From positions 1 to 64,000 of the forward strand of contig NZ_JACHEM010000013.1 of the NCBI RefSeq assembly GCF_014207445.1: a stretch of DNA of 64,000 nucleotides, in the 5' to 3' direction. Under the pieces are notes generated by a model. That model ran no database searches, was not told where the DNA came from, and saw only the letters and a program-made list of their open reading frames with translations. This document shows, one piece after another, positions 62,434 through 64,000 of the stretch. Numbering within the stretch: position 1 is the first letter of the stretch; each line of letters starts with the position of its first letter. The position numbers and the translations under genes were made by a program. Origin of the DNA: Streptomyces candidus (GTDB lineage Bacteria; Actinomycetota; Actinomycetes; Streptomycetales; Streptomycetaceae).

Positions 62434-62454
62434 AGCGGACGCCCGCCGGTGCCC

Positions 62455-63666
62455 CTACAGCCTGGCCGCCTTCAGCGACATGTGCAGCAGCAGCCGGTCC
62501 TCGCCGTCGTGCAGGTCCAGGCCGGTGAGCTGCTCCACCCGGGACAGACGGTAGTAGAGGGTCTGGCGGTGGATGCTCAGGGCGGTCGCGGTACGGCCCG
62601 CCTGGCCCGCGCAGTCGAGGAACACCTCGGCGGTGCGGGCGAGTTCCGTGTGCGCGGGGGAGAGGAGCGGGGCTACGGCCGGGTCCACCGGATGGCCGGG
62701 GCCGCTGTCCGGGAGGGCGGCCAGGAGGCGGTACGGGCCGATGGCCGACCACTCGGCCACCGGGCCCAGGTGCGGGCGGGCCAGGGCGGCGCGGGCGGCG
62801 GCGGAGGCTTCGCGCCAGGCCGCGGGGAGGTCGGCGAGCGTGCGCGCCGCGGTGCCGATGCCGACGGCGGCGGGAACGGAGGCGGGGGAGGCGGTGGCGG
62901 TGTGCGCAGTGGCCGGCGCGGCTCCGGGGGCGCTCGCCAGCAGCGCCTTCGCCGCCGCCCCGGCCGGTCCCAGGTCCGCCCCCGCCCCCAGTCTGACCAG
63001 CACCGCGAGCCGGGGTCCGGCGGCCCCCGGCACCGGTACGAGGGTGAGTGCCGAGGCGCCCGGCATCGTACGCAGGCCGGGCAACGGGGCGGTCCAGGGC
63101 GCGGCGCACAGCAGGGTGCAGGGCCCCGCGCCCAAGGGGCCGGTCAGTGTGGCGAGCGCGGCCTCCCTGCGGTCCTCGGAGTCCGAGGTGAGCAGGGTGT
63201 TCAGGTGCGGGCCGAGGTCGGCGCGGGCGCGGGCCTCGTCGGCGAGCTGGGCCCCTGTCCGGGCACACACCGCCATCGCCGCGTCCAGGTCGGCGTCCGC
63301 GAGCTCCGTATGGGGAAGCGTCGGCACGGGAGCGTCCCCGGCCAGCAGCCACACGTACCCGAACACCGTTCCCCGGTGCCGCACCGGCAGGCACAGCCGC
63401 GCGCGCAGTACCCCGGCACCCGGGTCCGCGGGGATGCGCACCGGGCCGGTGGCCGTCGCGATGCCGAAGCGCTCGAACCACGCCCTGACCTCGGCCGTGG
63501 AGCGCCGGGTCAGGATCGAGCGGGTGCGGACCGGGTCCATCGCGCCCGCGTCGTCGCCGTCGTGCGCTCCGAACGCGATCAGCCGGAAGTCCCGGTCCTC
63601 CAGGGTCGCGGGCGCGCCCAGCAGGGCGGAGATCTCATCGACCAGGTCTTGGTAATCGGCGTTCAC
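62455..63666 (-). CDS. PucR-family transcriptional regulator, probably of proline use
   Basis: 403 residues. The C-terminal helix-turn-helix is ELARTAEVFLDCAGQAGRTATALSIHRQTLYYRLSRVEQLTGLDL (key residues A, T, A, H, R, T, Y, R, L), typical of PucR/CdaR regulators. The middle resembles the GGDEF-like CdaR domain with Ala/Pro inserts. Proline dehydrogenase lies divergently, so it may be the proline-responsive activator of the put genes; that rests on context and general knowledge of the family. Confidence 0.88.
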   Translation of the reverse strand: MNADYQDLVDEISALLGAPATLEDRDFRLIAFGAHDGDDAGAMDPVRTRSILTRRSTAEVRAWFERFGIATATGPVRIPADPGAGVLRARLCLPVRHRGTVFGYVWLLAGDAPVPTLPHTELADADLDAAMAVCARTGAQLADEARARADLGPHLNTLLTSDSEDRREAALATLTGPLGAGPCTLLCAAPWTAPLPGLRTMPGASALTLVPVPGAAGPRLAVLVRLGAGADLGPAGAAAKALLASAPGAAPATAHTATASPASVPAAVGIGTAARTLADLPAAWREASAAARAALARPHLGPVAEWSAIGPYRLLAALPDSGPGHPVDPAVAPLLSPAHTELARTAEVFLDCAGQAGRTATALSIHRQTLYYRLSRVEQLTGLDLHDGEDRLLLHMSLKAARL

Positions 63667-63690
63667 GGTGTCATTCTCGCACCGTTTCAG

Positions 63691-63698
63691 ACATATGT
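63691..63698. promoter_or_regulatory. Small palindrome in the put intergenic region
   Basis: ACATATGT at 63691-63698 lies 25 nt upstream of the regulator start on its 5' side and about 150 nt from the proline dehydrogenase start. It is an AT-rich palindrome in otherwise GC-rich DNA. It could be an operator core, but 8 bp is weak evidence. Confidence 0.25.
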
Positions 63699-63847
63699 AT
63701 GAGGTGGTGTCTCCGGATGCGTGACAGCTGTCGGTAGTCCAAGGTCGGCGCGATACCTAGATTTCACCGTGGTTATCCGTGCCGTCCCAGTTCCGTTACA
63801 AAAGTGCTGGTCACGGCCCCTTCTATTGTTTTCCGTGGAGGTGCCCC

Positions 63848-64000
63848 GTGCTGGGTCCCGTGATCCTGGCCGCATCGCGCAGCGACCAGATGCGCCGCTT
63901 CGTCTCGGTTGCCCCGGGCACCAAACAGGTCGTCGACCGGTTCATCGCCGGTGAGACCGTCGAGCACGTCGTGCCGATCGTCCTGGACGCCACCGACAAG
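63848..64000 (+). CDS. putB: Proline dehydrogenase, 5' end only
   Basis: 51 codons are in the window and the gene runs off the right edge. The N-terminus MLGPVILAASRSDQMRRFVS and VAPGTKQVVDRFIAGETVEHVVPIVLDATDK is that of Streptomyces proline dehydrogenase, which oxidises proline to pyrroline-5-carboxylate with FAD. Start GTG 63848 with GGAGG 6 nt upstream. It is divergent from the PucR-type regulator. Confidence 0.92.
   Translation, partial: MLGPVILAASRSDQMRRFVSVAPGTKQVVDRFIAGETVEHVVPIVLDATDK

Overview
The window reads as a stretch of Streptomyces chromosome. Coding regions are very GC-rich with strong third-position GC bias. Starts are often GTG, UUA codons are almost absent, and many genes overlap by ATGA or GTGA. 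Gene content and order (gcv-glyA-sdaA, oppABCDF, cysteine desulfurase-mnmA, ligA, a GGDEF/EAL protein, gatCAB, a second GGDEF protein, ilvBNC, serA, putB) match, from memory, the conserved core of Streptomyces chromosomes such as S. coelicolor. The species cannot be named from this.

Layout. Positions 1-105 hold the 3' end of a 5S rRNA gene and its terminator. From 106 to 9550 come a DUF5701-type protein and a divergent TetR regulator, an unusual acyltransferase-aminotransferase fusion coupled to a CdsA-like cytidylyltransferase, and a serine/glycine one-carbon block (sdaA, glyA, gcvH, gcvT) behind a tandem glycine riboswitch. From 9790 to 18650 lie a P-loop kinase-like protein, two SseB-like proteins and a complete oligopeptide ABC importer. 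From 18760 to 30940 lie a TRIC-type channel, a thioesterase, a 58-residue membrane protein, a cysteine desulfurase, a cytochrome P450, a peptidoglycan amidase, the tRNA thiolase mnmA, several small enzymes and the NAD-dependent DNA ligase. From 31170 to 37650 lie a diguanylate cyclase/phosphodiesterase-type protein and gatC-gatA-(small membrane protein)-gatB. From 37740 to 49460 is a more variable stretch: an endonuclease/phosphatase-fold protein, a Tat-exported phospholipase C behind a PHO-box-like element, an acetyltransferase, a truncated-looking orphan, a 53-residue protein, a large LuxR-family ATPase regulator, a sugar-dehydrogenase-like lipoprotein, an aldo/keto reductase and a 2-hydroxyacid dehydrogenase. 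From 49790 to 58560 lie a CdgE-like GGDEF protein, the ilvBNC operon behind an Ile/Leu/Val leader peptide and attenuator, and serA. From 58690 to 62440 is a polymorphic-toxin island. The window ends with a PucR regulator divergent from the start of proline dehydrogenase.

How the genes fit together. Serine from SerA can be converted by GlyA to glycine and one-carbon units, glycine is broken down by GcvT/GcvH (GcvP is not here), and SdaA deaminates serine to pyruvate, which feeds IlvB. The cysteine desulfurase supplies sulfur to MnmA. Two c-di-GMP proteins flank the gatCAB to phospholipase region: one keeps all the residues expected of an active phosphodiesterase, the other has a degenerate EAL domain but an intact GGDEF and I-site.

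The most unusual system is the toxin island. An 811-residue protein carries membrane helices, an internal class III (Flp/Tad pilin-like) processing motif GQSTVE followed by a hydrophobic helix, a long Gly/Ala stalk, and a C-terminal PD-(D/E)xK nuclease domain resembling Tox-REase-5. It contains an in-frame TTA codon (bldA control) and is followed by an Imm52-like immunity gene and a second coupled gene. The second most unusual is the FeeM/LuxI-like acyltransferase fused to a HisC/CobD-like aminotransferase and coupled to a CdsA paralogue.
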